From Achatina immaculata (Eukaryota > Mollusca > Gastropoda > Stylommatophora > Achatinidae): a DNA stretch of 64,000 bases. The notes beneath the pieces are model-generated. The model was not told the origin of the DNA and ran no database searches. It saw only the letters and a list, made by a program, of their open reading frames with translations. The stretch is from NCBI GenBank assembly GCA_009760885.1, contig CM019697.1, forward strand, positions 26,882,710 to 26,946,709. Reading direction: 5' to 3'. Both the position numbers and the translations under genes were made by a program. Of the stretch, positions 34,905 through 46,317 are shown in pieces. The first letter of the stretch is position 1. Every line of letters starts with the position of its first letter.

Positions 34905-37591
34905 CAAATGCAGCCCACCAACCGTACAAGAAGTAGAGAGCATCGTAGGAAAAAAAGCTAAAGGAAAGTCGGCACCAGACCCAAATGGTGTTCCTTACAT
35001 ACTACACAAAAGATGCCCTGAAGTACTAAAGAAGCTCCATCCTACGAAAAGCATGGACCAAGGGACTCATAAGTAAAGAATGGAAAAAGGCTAACGGAGT
35101 ATACATCCCAAAGGAGCAGAATTCCACTGAAATCAACCAGTTCAGACCTATCTCACTTCTGAGTGTAGAAGGAAAGATATTCTTCTCTGTGATGGCAAGG
35201 AGACTAACAACATACCTCCTAGATAATGGTTACATTGATACATCCGTGCAGAAGGGAGGAATTCCAGGTTCTCCAGGATGTCTCGAGCATGCTTCAATGA
35301 CTTGGGAAGCTATTCAACAGGCAAGATCTGGAAAGTGAGATCTACAGGTAATATGGCTTGACCTAGCCAATGCATATGGCTCAGTACCACACCAGATGAT
35401 ATGGCTAGCACTAGACATGTATCATGTGCTAAAAGAAATCACGAAGATGCTGAAAATGTACTTCACAGGGTTCCTCATGAGATGTGGAACATCAGGATAT
35501 ATTACAAGATGGACTGAGCTCCAGGTAGGAATTGCAATAGGCTGTACAATATCTCCCATACTGTTCGTACTAGCCATGCAAGTAATCTTGAAAGCAGCAG
35601 AAAGAGCAGCAGAAGCCCCAAAGTTCAGAAACGGATGTCAGATGCCACTACTAAAAGCGTTAATGGATGACACAACAGTAATAACAACCAGTGAAGCACA
35701 GGCATGAAAGATGTTACAGCGTTTGGACAGCCATATCATATGGTGCCACATGAGCTTCAAGCCAAAGAAGTCAAGAAGCCTGTCACTCATGAAAGGGAAA
35801 GTGATAGAAAGATTGTACACAGTGGCAAATCAAATAATCCCAAGTGCAGGGGAAGAGCCAGTGAAGAGACTTGGCAGAGTATATGATGCTTCCATGAAAG
35901 ACTCAAATACGGTGTTGCAGGTCATAAAAAAGGCACAGAATGGACTAAACATCATAGACAAAAGCAAGCTACTGGGGAAGTTCAAAATATGGTGCCTCCA
36001 GTTCATGCTGATTCCAAAAGTGATGTGGCCACTGCTCATCTACGAAGTAAGTACCAGCACAGTAGAGGCAGTCGAAAGAAAGATAAATAAATCCATAAGA
36101 AAGTGGCTGAGCGTGCCACCAGGATTAACTGATGTAGCAATGTACTGGAAGAAGAGCAAACTGCAGCTACCATTCAAATCTGTGGTCGAAGAATACAAGG
36201 TAGGAAAGACAATGCTTGAAATGATGCTACAAGAATCTACAGATCTGGTGGTACAAGAAGTGCAGCCAACACTTAAAACTGGACAAAAATGGAAAGTAGA
36301 TGAGGAAGTGACCACAGCCAGGGAAACGCATGAGCTGAAAGAAGTATCAGGATACACCCAGACCAACAGAAGGGGGTTTGGTCATGGTGAAATCAAATGG
36401 TGGTCAAAGGCTTCCTGTAAGGAAAGAAGGGATATGATCATCAGCGAAGTAAGGAATTCAGAGGATGACAAGTGGGTCCAGAAGGCAGTCCAACAGGCAC
36501 AGCAAGGTCAGTGGACAACATGGGAGGAAGTCCTGCAGAGATCACTAACATGGGAGGAAGTCCTGCAGAGATCATTAACATGGGAGGAAGTCCTGCTGAG
36601 ATCACTAACATGGGAGGAAGTCTTGCAGAGATCATTAACATGGGAGGAAATCCTGCAGAGATCACTAACATGGGAGGAAGTCCTGCAGAGATCACTAACA
36701 TGGAAAGAAGTCCTGCAGAGATCACTAACATGGGAGGAAGTCCTGCAGAGATCACTAACATGGGAGGAAGTCCTGCAGAGATCACTAACATGGGAGGAAG
36801 TCCTGCAGAGATCACTAACATGGGATGACATCTGGAAAATGTCACCCTTGAGACTCAGCTTCATCATCAGAGCTACTTATGACCTTCTGCCTACAGGCTC
36901 CAACCTATACAAATGGGGTGTATCAGAAGACACAAAGTGCCCTCTCTGCAACGAAAGGCAAACACTGGAACATGTGCTGTCAGCATGTAGAGTATCATTA
37001 GGTCAAGGACGCTACACCTGGTGGCACAACAGAGTGCTGCAGGAGCTAGTAGCCATTGTAGGCAGGGCACAAGATAAAGCAAACAACAGCAAAAGAGTTG
37101 AGATCTCACCTAAATACTTCATAGGTGCTGGTATGACATCGAATATTGAAATCAGGGACATTCCCTTACCATCACTGCTAGATAGTGGAAATGACTGTGA
37201 TGTGATAGCGGACCTACCAGGAAGAAGAGAATACCTGACTGCCATCAAGAACACAGGAATGTGACCGGACATTATGGTGTGCTCCATAGAGAAACAGGAA
37301 CTAATAATGATTGAGCTTACGGTTCCGTATGAAACAAGAATACAGGAGCAACATCTGTTCAAATGTGAGAAGTACAATGACCTGGCCAAGCAACTGAGGC
37401 AGGGGGCAGGAGTCAGGGCAAAAGTGATAGCTGTAGAAGTGGGAGCGAGAGGATTCGTAGCAACATCAGCATACAACCTATGTAAGCAACTGGGTATAAA
37501 GGGACAAGCAAGAGCAAGGGCATTTAAAAGCCTTTCAGAAACAGCAGAAAAGGCCTCATGCTGGCTGTGGAGTATGCAAAACAAGCATTGA
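34905..37591 (+). pseudogene. LINE-D polyprotein, nearly intact but with three in-frame stops
   Basis: RT fingers: KAKGKSAPDPNGVPYILHKR, then, after a single-base shift near 35040, FRPISLLSVEGKIFFSVMAR. Motif A is WLDLANAYGSVPH (about 35357), motif B IAIGCTISPILF, motif C LMDD (35660-35671). A thumb-like region follows, then a 10-residue repeat (TWEEVLQRSL) at 36519-36830. A CCHC knuckle, CPLCNERQTLEHVLSAC, spans 36938-36988. The restriction-like endonuclease core is PDIMV (37265) followed by MIELTVPYE and KCEKY, the R2-type PD-(D/E)xK pattern. Interruptions are TGA at 35336, 35705 and 37262; the last precedes PD and fits CGA to TGA decay. It would copy element RNA at a cut made by its own C-terminal nuclease. 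Clade uncertain within the REL-endonuclease LINEs. Confidence 0.85.
36519..36830 (+). repeat. 30-bp in-frame minisatellite inside the LINE-D RT
   Basis: About 10 units of ACATGGGAGGAAGTCCTGCA plus GAGATCACTA, encoding 10-residue repeats. The last unit diverges into TWDDIWKMSPLR. In relatives known to me this linker holds a single W..WE..L.R.ITW.ELW stretch, so the array grew from one site without breaking the frame. The minus strand is open too (a shadow). Confidence 0.92.
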
Positions 37592-37863
37592 GAACATAAA
37601 TACTTTTGCTTGTCGCGGCCAATACCAGTCCTCCGTTGATAAAGACGCACTTCAAAAGTGCAGTGCCAACTCAGTCCCGGGACAAAAAAAGCAACAACTC
37701 ACAAGATCTCTGGGAGTCATGACCCAGAGGGGCCCACGCCCCTTAAAGTGTCAGGAGTTTAATAGGGCCGAAACACTTGTCTGGGGGGGGGGGGGGAATA
37801 CTTCCTCTGATGATCTGAAGGAGTTGTGTTGTTTTTCCGCTCTCTATAGTAGAGAGTTTCCTG

Positions 37864-38300
37864 TATATATGTTACCACTGCCATACATTCTTGTCGTAGA
37901 ACAGATCTTGACACACCAGATATTGAATGTATATGGTTGGAAATAAACTCCCAAAGCAGAGACCAATCTTAACTGGGTTTCTGTATCATAATCCAAATGC
38001 AACAGCATCTTGGTATGATCACTTTACAAGTATGATGGATCATATTTTGTCTTTTAATGTAAAGGATATAATTGTTCTTGGAGATTTCAATATTAATTAC
38101 AGACAAATAGATGCTACATGGAATGATACTGTTTTATCATACAACTTATTCCAAATTATCACTAAACCTACCAGAGTAACTGAAACATCATCCACACTAA
38201 TAGATCACATATATGTAGCTCATCCAGAAAACATAGAATGTAAAGTCCCTCACACATCACTGAGTGATCGCTATCTGGTCTGTTGCACATGGACATGACA
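37864..38300 (+). pseudogene. CR1-like EEP endonuclease, second half
   Basis: Reads FLYHNPNATASWYDHFTSMM, then DIIVLGDFNINYRQIDATWN (the GDFN endonuclease motif), ITKPTRVTETSSTLIDHIYV and HTSLSDRYLVCC with the SDH-like end altered to SDR. The start repeats 82 bp of the left half. Loss of the terminal His would impair nuclease activity. Confidence 0.87.
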
Positions 38301-40785
38301 TGGCTTGAAAATTCCCAAAAATAAACACACCAGTATTAAATTTAGAAGTTTTAACAAATTCAACTTAGAATCATTTCTAAAAGAGTTGCAAGCAGCACCT
38401 CTAGATCATGATTGTACCAACTAACTGACCCTGATAAGGCCATGGAATACTGGATAAAAACCTTTCAGGATATATTTGACAAACGTTTCCTATTAGAGAG
38501 ATGACAGTTAAACATCAAGTGAAGTTCCCCTGGATAACACCTGAGATATTGCAAGTCATGAGGGAAAGGGGTCAGGCACACAAAAATAAGGAATTCATTA
38601 GCTACTGATTATTCAGAAACAGAGTTCAGTATTTAATTAGGCAAGAAAAGAGAAATTACATTAGGAACCTAGTTCAGATTAAATCAGGCAGTAAGTCTGT
38701 CTGGAAAGCAATTAACATTCTTGCAAACAAGAGAAAACAGTCTGACTTGAAGGGTTATAATCATGTGCCTGCTTGTGAAGAGTTCAGCAATCATTTCAGA
38801 GAAGAAGTCAGTATTTTAAACTCTTCACTACTGATCCCTACTTGTGACTTAGGTGAATTAAATAAATTTATAGGTAGCAAATGTGCACATCTAAAGCAAA
38901 CTAGTATTCTTATCATGTCAGTTAGTGAAGTTTACAATTATTTTTCATCTTTAAAGAACAACACAGCAGGACTTGATGAAATTAGCAACAATAATGCTAC
39001 TCAACCCCAGTTATTACAGATATACTAACATACATTTACAATCAGTGCATTGCACATTGTCATTTTCCGCAGGCTTTCAAATGCAAAAATATATCCCCTT
39101 TTTAAATACTGCTCGGAGAAAAATCCCTCAAGCTATAGGCCATTTTCCATTCTATCGACTTTGTCAAAACCCCTACAAAAACACATAGAAAAAACAACCT
39201 TACAACACATGCAAGAAAATGGTTTGATTGTTGACTGTCAGTCAGGTTGTAGGCCCAGACATTCCTGCCACACGGCTCTCACAAAAATGACTGAATGTTG
39301 GTTATCTAATATAAATGATGATAAATTATGTGGTGCTGTCTTTATTGATGTTTAAAAAGCATTTGGCATGATTAATAATGAAATCCTAGTTAGAAAGCTT
39401 GAGACTTATAGATTACACCCTGATTTAACAAAATTTATTACATCTTTTCTTTCCAACAGACAACAGATAGCTTGCCTCAAAAACTCTGTAAAGTTCATCT
39501 ATGGTTGATAATGATGTTCCACAAGAGTCTACTCTTGGTCCTCTCCTTTTCACTATCTAGATCTATTATCTTCCACTTCATCTCAAAAAATCATCCTGTG
39601 ACCTCTTTGCTGATGACTGCACAGTTTACACTAGTGACCATGACTGTATTAACCTTGAGCCAACTCTTCAAATTCAAATAATCAGTCTAATTAACTGGAG
39701 CAACAACAACATAATGCTAATAAACACCAGCAAAACAAAATCCATGCTCGTTACAACAAGACAGAAATTAACAATTTCACCTACAGCTCCACACTGGAAC
39801 TTCACAGATAGAGAATGTTAGTGAACATAAGACTCTAGGTCTCATGACTGACCACCACTTCAGCTGTAATCATCATATAAACAATCTAACCAACAAAAGT
39901 TTACCAATTTACTAAAATTAAACATTTTCTTGACATAGACACCAGAAAAATATACTACATATCACAAATGCAAACACACTTGGACTACTGTTCCACAGTC
40001 TGGGATGGTTGTTCCACGTCAAACATGAAAAGACTTTACTCACTTCAAAAATGAGCAGTAAAGCTTATAGATGACAAACATGTAGCACATATTACAAATA
40101 TAGATGAACATCTTGATATTCTACCCCTCAAAAAGAGATTTCATTTCAACAAGGCCAAGTTAATTCATAAAATTCTATCACATAATGCTCCATCCTATCT
40201 GTGGTCATTGTTCAAATCCAATCCAAAACACAGTCAATGCTTAAGCAATTGTATTCTCCCAAAACCGAGGCTTGACATATTTAAAAAAAGCTTCTCTTAC
40301 TCAGCTGCCCACCATTGGAATGCCCTACCAACTCATGTAAAACTTATAAGTAATATTCGTTCTTATAACTTTAAACTTTGTCTACATCTGTTTGATATGG
40401 ACTATATGCCTCCCTAAGCATAGTCTAAAGTAGTTTAAAATATGGCTCAGTTGCTGTAATTTTTTTAATACTGCTTTTCTATAAATTTGTTAGTTTTGAA
40501 TGAATGTAAGAATGCAAGTTTATTTCATGTTGTTGCATAAATCAGAGTGTAGAGTGTATAGACATGAGATTAGTTTATTATTTATTTATGTAATCATTTT
40601 ATTATTTATTTATGTAATCATTTAATTGTGTCTTCATGATTATTATGCTCATTAACAAATGCTGAATGACTGTGACTGAGTGAAAGCTGTATGGGCAGAA
40701 TGTCAGACGAGCCTGCGTGCCCAATTCTTAACCCTTTGAAAATAAAGTATGTTCATTAATTCATTCATTCACTTTTCTATTCTCT
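38300..40785 (+). pseudogene. CR1-like reverse transcriptase and 3' end
   Basis: Connector segments such as VQYLIRQEKRNYIRNLVQIK lead into the RT: NPSSYRPFSILSTLSKPLQK, then motif A as VFIDV-KAFGMINNEIL with a stop and Gly in place of the second Asp. Motif B is degraded (DVPQESTLGPLLF) and motif C is FADDCTVYTS (39606-39617). The C-terminus reads FKKSFSYSAAHHWNALPTHV. After a stop at about 40415, the 3' UTR ends near AATAAA (40738) and TTCATT repeats. Many frameshifts; not functional. Confidence 0.87.
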
Positions 40786-40954
40786 TTCACCTTTCTTATT
40801 TCTCTATCTTCTTCTACTTTTCTCACCTCTCTGTCCTCTTATATCTGCTGTCACTCCTGTTTTATAGCAAAAATTCCTGCTAATCTTTTCTTCACTCTCA
40901 GCAAACATGTCTCATCTCAGGGGCTGCTAAAGAGTGTAGTATAACAAAGTGTTA

Positions 40955-41460
40955 TCTGGGCTTGCTTCACCACTGACTTCACATAATTTTGTGTATGTGG
41001 TCTCACATATGTTATCTAGGCAGTAGCCAACAATGACTTGCTCCACCACTGATTTCACATAATTTTGTGTATGTGGTCTCACATATGTTATCTAGGCAGT
41101 AGCCAACAATGACTTGCTCCACCACTGATTTCACATAATTTTGTGTATGTGGTCTCACATATGTTATCTAGGCAGTAGCCAACAATGACTTGCTCCACCA
41201 CTGATTTCACATAATTTTGTGTATGTGGTCTCACATATGTTATCTAGGCAGTAGCCAACAATGACTTGCTCCACCACTGATTTCACATAATTTTGTGTAT
41301 GTGGTCTCACATATGTTATCTAGGCAGTAGCCAACAATGACTTGCTCCACCACTGATTTCACATAATTTTGTGTATGTGGTCTCACATATGTTATCTAGG
41401 CAGTAGCCAACAATGACTTGCTTCACCACTGACTTCACATAATTTTGTGTATGTGGTCTC
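40955..41460. repeat. 76-bp minisatellite, about 6.6 copies
   Basis: Unit GACTTGCTCCACCACTGATT plus TCACATAATTTTGTGTATGT, GGTCTCACATATGTTATCTA and GGCAGTAGCCAACAAT. Interior copies are essentially identical. Confidence 0.93.
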
Positions 41461-41864
41461 ACCATTTACTGAATCAAATAAACAGATCATTTATCATTTT
41501 AAAGTGAACAACTGGATCAGTTATCACATCACTGTGATAAGTGAATTTTTCTTTTACCACACATTATCAACAATGATCTTCACTCATTCTTCAGCTTGTA
41601 GGTTGTTAACTTTTCCATTTAAATAAGAGCAAAGTTTGTCAACATTCTGTCTTTTAATGCATAGTTAAAATCACATCAAACATGTCCCAGCTTTTGACTT
41701 TAGATTGACAAGTTTATTGAAGCAAAGACATAAAATTATGGTCTTACAGGTAGGCACATATGCTTACTTTTGAAATATAAATCACAGAGCTTTAAAGATA
41801 AAAGTAAAGCCATTATCACACCAAACAGGTATTCAGGTCATCTGCTGTTGGTGGTGATTCAACA
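41461..41864. other. non-repetitive stretch; possible distal 3' UTR end
   Basis: No coding signal. On the minus strand CTTCAATAAACTTGTC places AATAAA at 41718-41713. It could be a poly(A) signal for the IDO gene whose stop is at 44871, but the 3-kb distance makes this speculative. Confidence 0.3.
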
Positions 41865-42335
41865 TGCAGCACACTAGAGGGTGTTGTGGTCAGCATCAGA
41901 CCACACCAGAGGGTGTTGTGGTCAGTGTCAGGCCACACTAGAGGTTGTTGTGGTCAGCATCAGACCACATTAGAGGTTGTTGTGGTCAGCATCAGACCAC
42001 ACTAGAGGGTGTTGTGGTCAGTGTCAGGCCAAACTAGAGGTTGTTGTGGTCAGCATCAGACCACATTAGAGGTTGTTGTAGTCAGCATCAGACCACACTA
42101 GAGGTTGTTGTGGTCAGCATCAGACCACACTAGAGGGTGTTGTGGTCAGTGTCAGGCCACACTAGAGGTTGTTGTGGTCAGCGTCAGACCACACTAGAGG
42201 GTGTTGTGGTCAGTGTCAGTCCACACTAGAGGGTGTTGTGGTCAGTGTCAGGCCACACTAGAGGTTGTTGTGGTCAGTGTCAGGCCACACTTTAGGGTGT
42301 TGTGGTCAGCGTCGGACCACACTAGAGAGTATTGT
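41865..42335. repeat. 32-bp minisatellite, about 14 copies
   Basis: Unit ACTAGAGGGTGTTGTGGTCA plus GTGTCAGGCCAC; AGCATCAGACCAC variants alternate. Confidence 0.92.
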
Positions 42336-42434
42336 AGCCAGTATTGTACTTGACTGCCTTTATCATACTCAGTCACCAGAACGAGAACCACGGTCCCCCC
42401 TTTTAGTTTCTTTGACTACTTAAACTACTGATCT

Positions 42435-42745
42435 GTCAGCAGTGACCAGTGCACCAACCACTCTGTTGTGAGAAAATGGTGCACACCAACCACTCTGTAG
42501 TGAGAAACTGGTGCACCAACCACTCTGTTGTGAGAAACTAGTGCACCAACCACTCTGTAGTGAGAAATTGGTGCACACCAACCACTCTGTAGTGAGAAAT
42601 TAGTGCACACCAACCACTCTGTAGTGAGAAACTGGTGTACCAACCACTCTGTTGTGAGAAACTAGTGCACCAACCACTCTGTTGTGAGATACTAGTGCAT
42701 CAACACTCTGTTGTGAGAAACTTGTGCACCAATTACTCTGTCTGA
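42435..42745. repeat. 30-bp minisatellite, left part
   Basis: Unit GCACCAACCACTCTGTTGTG plus AGAAACTAGT. It continues at 43545-43855 beyond the foldback element. Confidence 0.9.
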
Positions 42746-42818
42746 GAAACTACAATAATTAGTGTATAAGTATATAACTATACACGAAGCACTGCAGTAA
42801 AGCTGTGATACTAGAATA

Positions 42819-43532
42819 TATAAAACAGGAAAAAGTAGGAGCAGCTTTATTACTTAACGATTACACAGTTGTGATGTTTCAGCGTGAGCCTTAATCATAC
42901 AAAAACATACAGGATACATACCCAATCTGATTTTCTGGTAACAGCCATCAAACAATGTCACACAGATGACACAAGCTGCCTGGCACTTGAGAACTGCTGC
43001 ATTCAAAATTATGGGACGCTGGAACCACATGGGTTAAACTCGCTGTTTAGTTACACGTAACATTCACTTCAATCACTACAGTACCTCTCCACTAAGTCCA
43101 CCCCTTCTTACTTTTCAAACTTCCTCACAGCATCACTCTGCAACCCCTCTTCCCCAATCATCTGTTTCAACTTCTCCTAGGTAGGTCAACATTGCATCAC
43201 ACACTCTCTCTCCCTTCCCCGGTTCCCCATCCACCACCCCCAGTTACAACCCACCGACCACATGTCACAGGTCTCTATTTAAAGTCTCCACGTTCTACTA
43301 AATCCATTCCTGACACACACCGGCGGACAAGCCACACCTTACAATTTACAGCTAAGTACTCTTTAAAAAAATTTTTTTTTTTTTAAAAATAGAATTCATG
43401 TGAATCTATACTTTATCTCCTATCTCTACTTCTTCGTCCTGTATGTTTTTGTATGATTAAGGCTCACGCTGAAACATCACAACTGTGTAATCGTTAAGTA
43501 ATAAAGCTGCTCCTACTTTTTCCTGTTTTATA
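42819..43532. mobile_element. foldback/MITE-like element with perfect 95-bp inverted arms
   Basis: 42819-42913 (starting TATAAAACAGGAAAAAGTAG) is the exact reverse complement of 43438-43532. The 524-bp centre is C-rich and has no credible ORF. The element splits a 30-bp array; TA flanks are compatible with a TA target, but the array blurs the insertion point, and about 70 bp of non-array sequence lies between array and left arm. Confidence 0.85.
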
Positions 43533-43544
43533 CATTCATGTCTG

Positions 43545-43855
43545 AGAAACTAGTGCACCAACCACTCTGTTGTGAGAGACTAGTGCACAGCAACACTCTT
43601 GTGAGAAACTAATGCACAAACAACTCTGTTTTGAGAAACTAGTGCACCAATGACTCTGTTATGATAGACTAGTGCACCAACCACTCTGTTGTGAAATACT
43701 ATTGCACCAACACTCTATTCTGAGAAACTAGTGCACCAACAAATCTGTTATGAGAAACTAGTGCACCAACAACTCTGTTGTGAGAAAACTAGTGCACCAA
43801 CCACTTTGTAGGGAGAGACTAGTAAGCCAACCACTCTGTTGTGAGAGACTAATGA
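43545..43855. repeat. 30-bp minisatellite, right part
   Basis: More diverged copies of the unit at 42435-42745 (GAAACTAGTGCACCAAC). Confidence 0.88.
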
Positions 43856-44099
43856 TGACCATGACTTGTATATAGATCAGATAAAGTAATCAATATGTTA
43901 AGCTTAGATACCAAGACATGTATGTGCAAATTTGATGTATATCAAGACATGTGTGCATATTTGATGTATGTCACATGTGCATATCTGATGTATGTCCAGT
44001 GTAGATTTATACATTTAATTGATGTTTCTTTAAACTCTTAATTTGAACTTTTTTCTAAAGCAATAAAAACTGATTTTTTTAAAAAACTGATTCAAAGAA

Positions 44100-44680
44100 C
44101 AATATCGATGAAAGAACTAAAACAAACACAGAACAAATAAAAAACTGAAACAATAAGAACAGATGAAAGAACTAGGACAAACAGAACAGATGGAAGAATT
44201 TGGACAAACAGAACAGATGAAAGAACTAGGACAAATAGAACAGATGAAAGAGCTAGGACAAACAGAACAGATGAAAGAGCTAGGACAAACAGAACACATG
44301 AAAGAAATAGGACAAAGACAACAGAAGAAAGAACTAGGACAAACAGAACAGATGAAAGAAATAGGACAAACAGAATAGACGAAAGAACTAGGACAAATAG
44401 AACAGATGAAAGAACTAGGACAAAAAAAAACACATGAAAAAAAACTGGACAAACAATATAATAAATAATACAACTAGACCAAACAATAAAATTGATTACA
44501 GAACTGGTGCAGAACATGAGGACTGATAAATGGAACAAATGAAATAACTGGGACAAATAAAAGAACAGATGGAAGAGCTGGGAGAACAACAGATCATGTG
44601 AAAAACTTGGGACAAACAACAGAAAATTTGAAAAACTTGGGACAAACATAGAACAAATGAAAGAATGAACTTGGGACATA
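44100..44680. repeat. 27-bp minisatellite, tight then decayed
   Basis: Unit GAAAGAACTAGGACAAACAG plus AACAGAT, regular to about 44450 and degenerate to 44680. Frames on both strands (MKELGQTEQ; SSVLFVLVL) are array read-through. Confidence 0.9.
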
Positions 44681-44789
44681 TAAATGAAAGTAATGGAACA
44701 CCATAAAACCAAACTAATTGAGAAGAAAAAATTCTGGTCTGACCCAATTAGATAAACTGCACAGACAGAAACCTAAATACTGGAAAGAT

Positions 44790-44862
44790 CTGATGATGAT
44801 GATGAAGATGGCGATGATGATGATGATGACAGTGATGCCGATTACAATGATGATGATGAACT
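44790..44862. repeat. GAT/ATG microsatellite
   Basis: Interrupted GATGATGATG run just 3' of the IDO stop codon, in its presumed 3' UTR. Confidence 0.85.
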
Positions 44863-44870
44863 TTAGTGAT

Positions 44871-45055
44871 CTATCCTCTGATCACAGATCTGGCAGCAAA
44901 ACCCACAGCTATGATAGCTGCAGCAACAATGAAAATGTTGAATGTTAGAGTTGCAACATTCCAACTTTTGTTGGTTCCATCTGATGTTTGATGTGCTGTT
45001 GGTAAAAGCTTCTCTCTTGTGTCTGACCAAATGTCCTTCAGAAATGGAATCAGAC
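44871..45055 (-). CDS. IDO terminal exon with C-terminal membrane segment
   Basis: Indoleamine 2,3-dioxygenase opens the indole ring of tryptophan to give N-formylkynurenine, using haem. On the minus strand, acceptor ATCATGCAG (to 45056) leads into LIPFLKDIWSDTREKLLP, which aligns with the last helix of human IDO1 (DLMNFLKTVRSTTEKSLL). The frame then goes beyond the usual IDO end for about 40 residues: a polar stretch, WNVATLTFNIFIVAAAIIAV, GFAARSVIRG, and TAG at 44873-44871. The approximately 20-residue hydrophobic run with a basic end predicts a tail anchor. The exon enters in phase 1: the upstream exon gives G, making GGT. Confidence 0.78.
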
Positions 45056-45083
45056 CTGCATGATTAGATAATAAAAATGAGTA

Positions 45084-45560
45084 AATTTATATTCAACAGC
45101 CAGACAGTTAAAATGATGTAAAAATTTAATATTCAACAGCCAGACAGTTAAAATGATGTAACAATTTTATATTCAGCAGCCAGACAGTTAAAATGATGTA
45201 ACAATTTTATATTCAGCAGCCAGACAGTTAAAATTATGTAACAATTTTATATTCAATAGGCAGACAGCTAAAATGATTTTAAAATTTTATATTCAACAAC
45301 CACACAGTTAAAATTAAGTAACAATTTTATATTCAATAGGCAGACAGCTAAAATGATTTTAAAATTTTATATTCAACAACCACACAGTTAAAATGATTAA
45401 CAATGTTATATTCAGCAGCCAGACAGCTAAAATTATGTAACAGTTTTATATTCAACAGTCAGACAGCTAAAATTATGTAACAGTTTTATATTCAACAGCC
45501 AGACAGCTAAAATTATGTAACAGTTTTATATTCAACAGCCACGCAGTTAAAATGATGTAA
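45084..45560. repeat. 40-bp minisatellite, about 12 copies (IDO last intron)
   Basis: Unit CAGACAGTTAAAATGATGTA plus ACAATTTTATATTCAGCAGC, moderately diverged. Confidence 0.9.
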
Positions 45561-45639
45561 AACTATATTGTTACAACAAAATTATTTTCTTATTTTACTA
45601 TGCCAATCATTGTCAGAATTAGTGTCAGGCAGTTTCACA

Positions 45640-45985
45640 AGGATATAACATGCAGCTATTTACAAGGATAGAACATGCAGCTATTTACAAGGATAGAACA
45701 TGCAGCCATTTACAAGTATAGAACATGCAGCTATTTACAAGGATAGAACAAGTAGCTATTTACAAGGATAGAACAGGGAGCTATTTACAAGGATAGAACA
45801 AGTAGCTATTTACAAGTATAGAACAGGGAGCTATTTACAAGGATAGAACAAGTAGCTATTTACAAGTATAGAACAGGGAGCTATTTACAAGTGTAGAACA
45901 AGCAGCTATTTACAAGTATAGAATAGGGAGCTATTTACAATTATAAAACAATCAGCTATTTACAAGTATAGAACAGGGAGGTATA
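45640..45985. repeat. 25-bp minisatellite, about 14 copies (IDO last intron)
   Basis: Unit GCTATTTACAAGGATAGAAC plus ATGCA, with AGGGA and AGTA endings alternating. Confidence 0.9.
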
Positions 45986-46208
45986 AACAATTCTGACCAT
46001 TTTACACTAGTTCTTTTGGCTTTATTCTAATTTCCACATTCTTTTACCGTTGTTTCTTGCTCTATTTTAAACTGTTCTTTTAAAACTATAGTGCTCTTCT
46101 TGCATATATAAAGTTTTAAATAGCAAATTAGTCTCTCCTTCAATCTGGGTAATTTCCCCCTGCATTGTGATCCTGTACTAAATTCTTCCCAGGTCATTTG
46201 TCGTTTAC

Positions 46209-46316
46209 CTTCAGTGTTGCTTCCAGCATTTTCCAAGAAAGAAATGGTACACTGCTTCTTTGATTTTTCATCTGTACACCAGCAGTCATCAGAGACTGGT
46301 TTGTTATGAGATGTCA
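46209..46316 (-). CDS. IDO exon d (variable loop before the last helix)
   Basis: Minus strand: acceptor GCACTCTTTGTTAG (to 46317), 108 nt, donor GAAG|GTAAAC at 46208. It reads TSHNKPVSDDCWCTDEKSKK, then a Cys, ISFLENAGSNTE and a split Gly. AGSNTEGLIPFLK aligns without gaps to KGTGGTDLMNFLK of human IDO1, supporting the join to the last exon (phase 1). A second acceptor AACAAACCAG would start it at 46295 in the same phase. The acceptor used here is the last unit of the 31-bp satellite that fills the upstream intron. Sequence of this loop is poorly conserved in the family, so the call rests on frame, splice sites and the downstream alignment. Confidence 0.6.
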
Positions 46317-46317
46317 C

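Larger units (their letters stand above)
34901..37863 (+). mobile_element. LINE-D: RT, CCHC and restriction-like endonuclease
   Basis: This non-LTR element of a different class lies inside CR1-like ORF2. An 82-bp stretch of the host LINE (34819-34900) is repeated at 37864-37945 with about 3 mismatches, so it behaves like a very long target duplication. It is 5'-truncated at the start of the RT. The 3' region after the ORF (37592-37863) includes a G13 run at about 37784 and GGGCCGAAACACTTG. Confidence 0.85.
30526..40785 (+). mobile_element. CR1-like LINE, long but degenerate, with LINE-D nested inside
   Basis: In order: ORF1 N-terminal domain (30530-30850), a 33-bp array, a coiled-coil segment, a 56-bp array (that trio duplicated), an SGNH-hydrolase domain (33345-33890), a 52-bp array (34075-34385), the ORF2 endonuclease start (34600-34900), LINE-D (34901-37863), the endonuclease remainder (37946-38300), the RT (about 38900-39780), and a C-terminus and 3' end with AATAAA near 40740 and TTCATTAATTCATTCATTC. 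This layout matches CR1/L2-type elements whose ORF1 carries an esterase. It is full of stops and frameshifts. Confidence 0.88.

Noticed and set aside
36441..36867. Minus-strand and alternate plus frames across the 30-bp repeat
   Set aside because: Shadows of the LINE-D reading frame, which has RT, CCHC and endonuclease motifs on either side.
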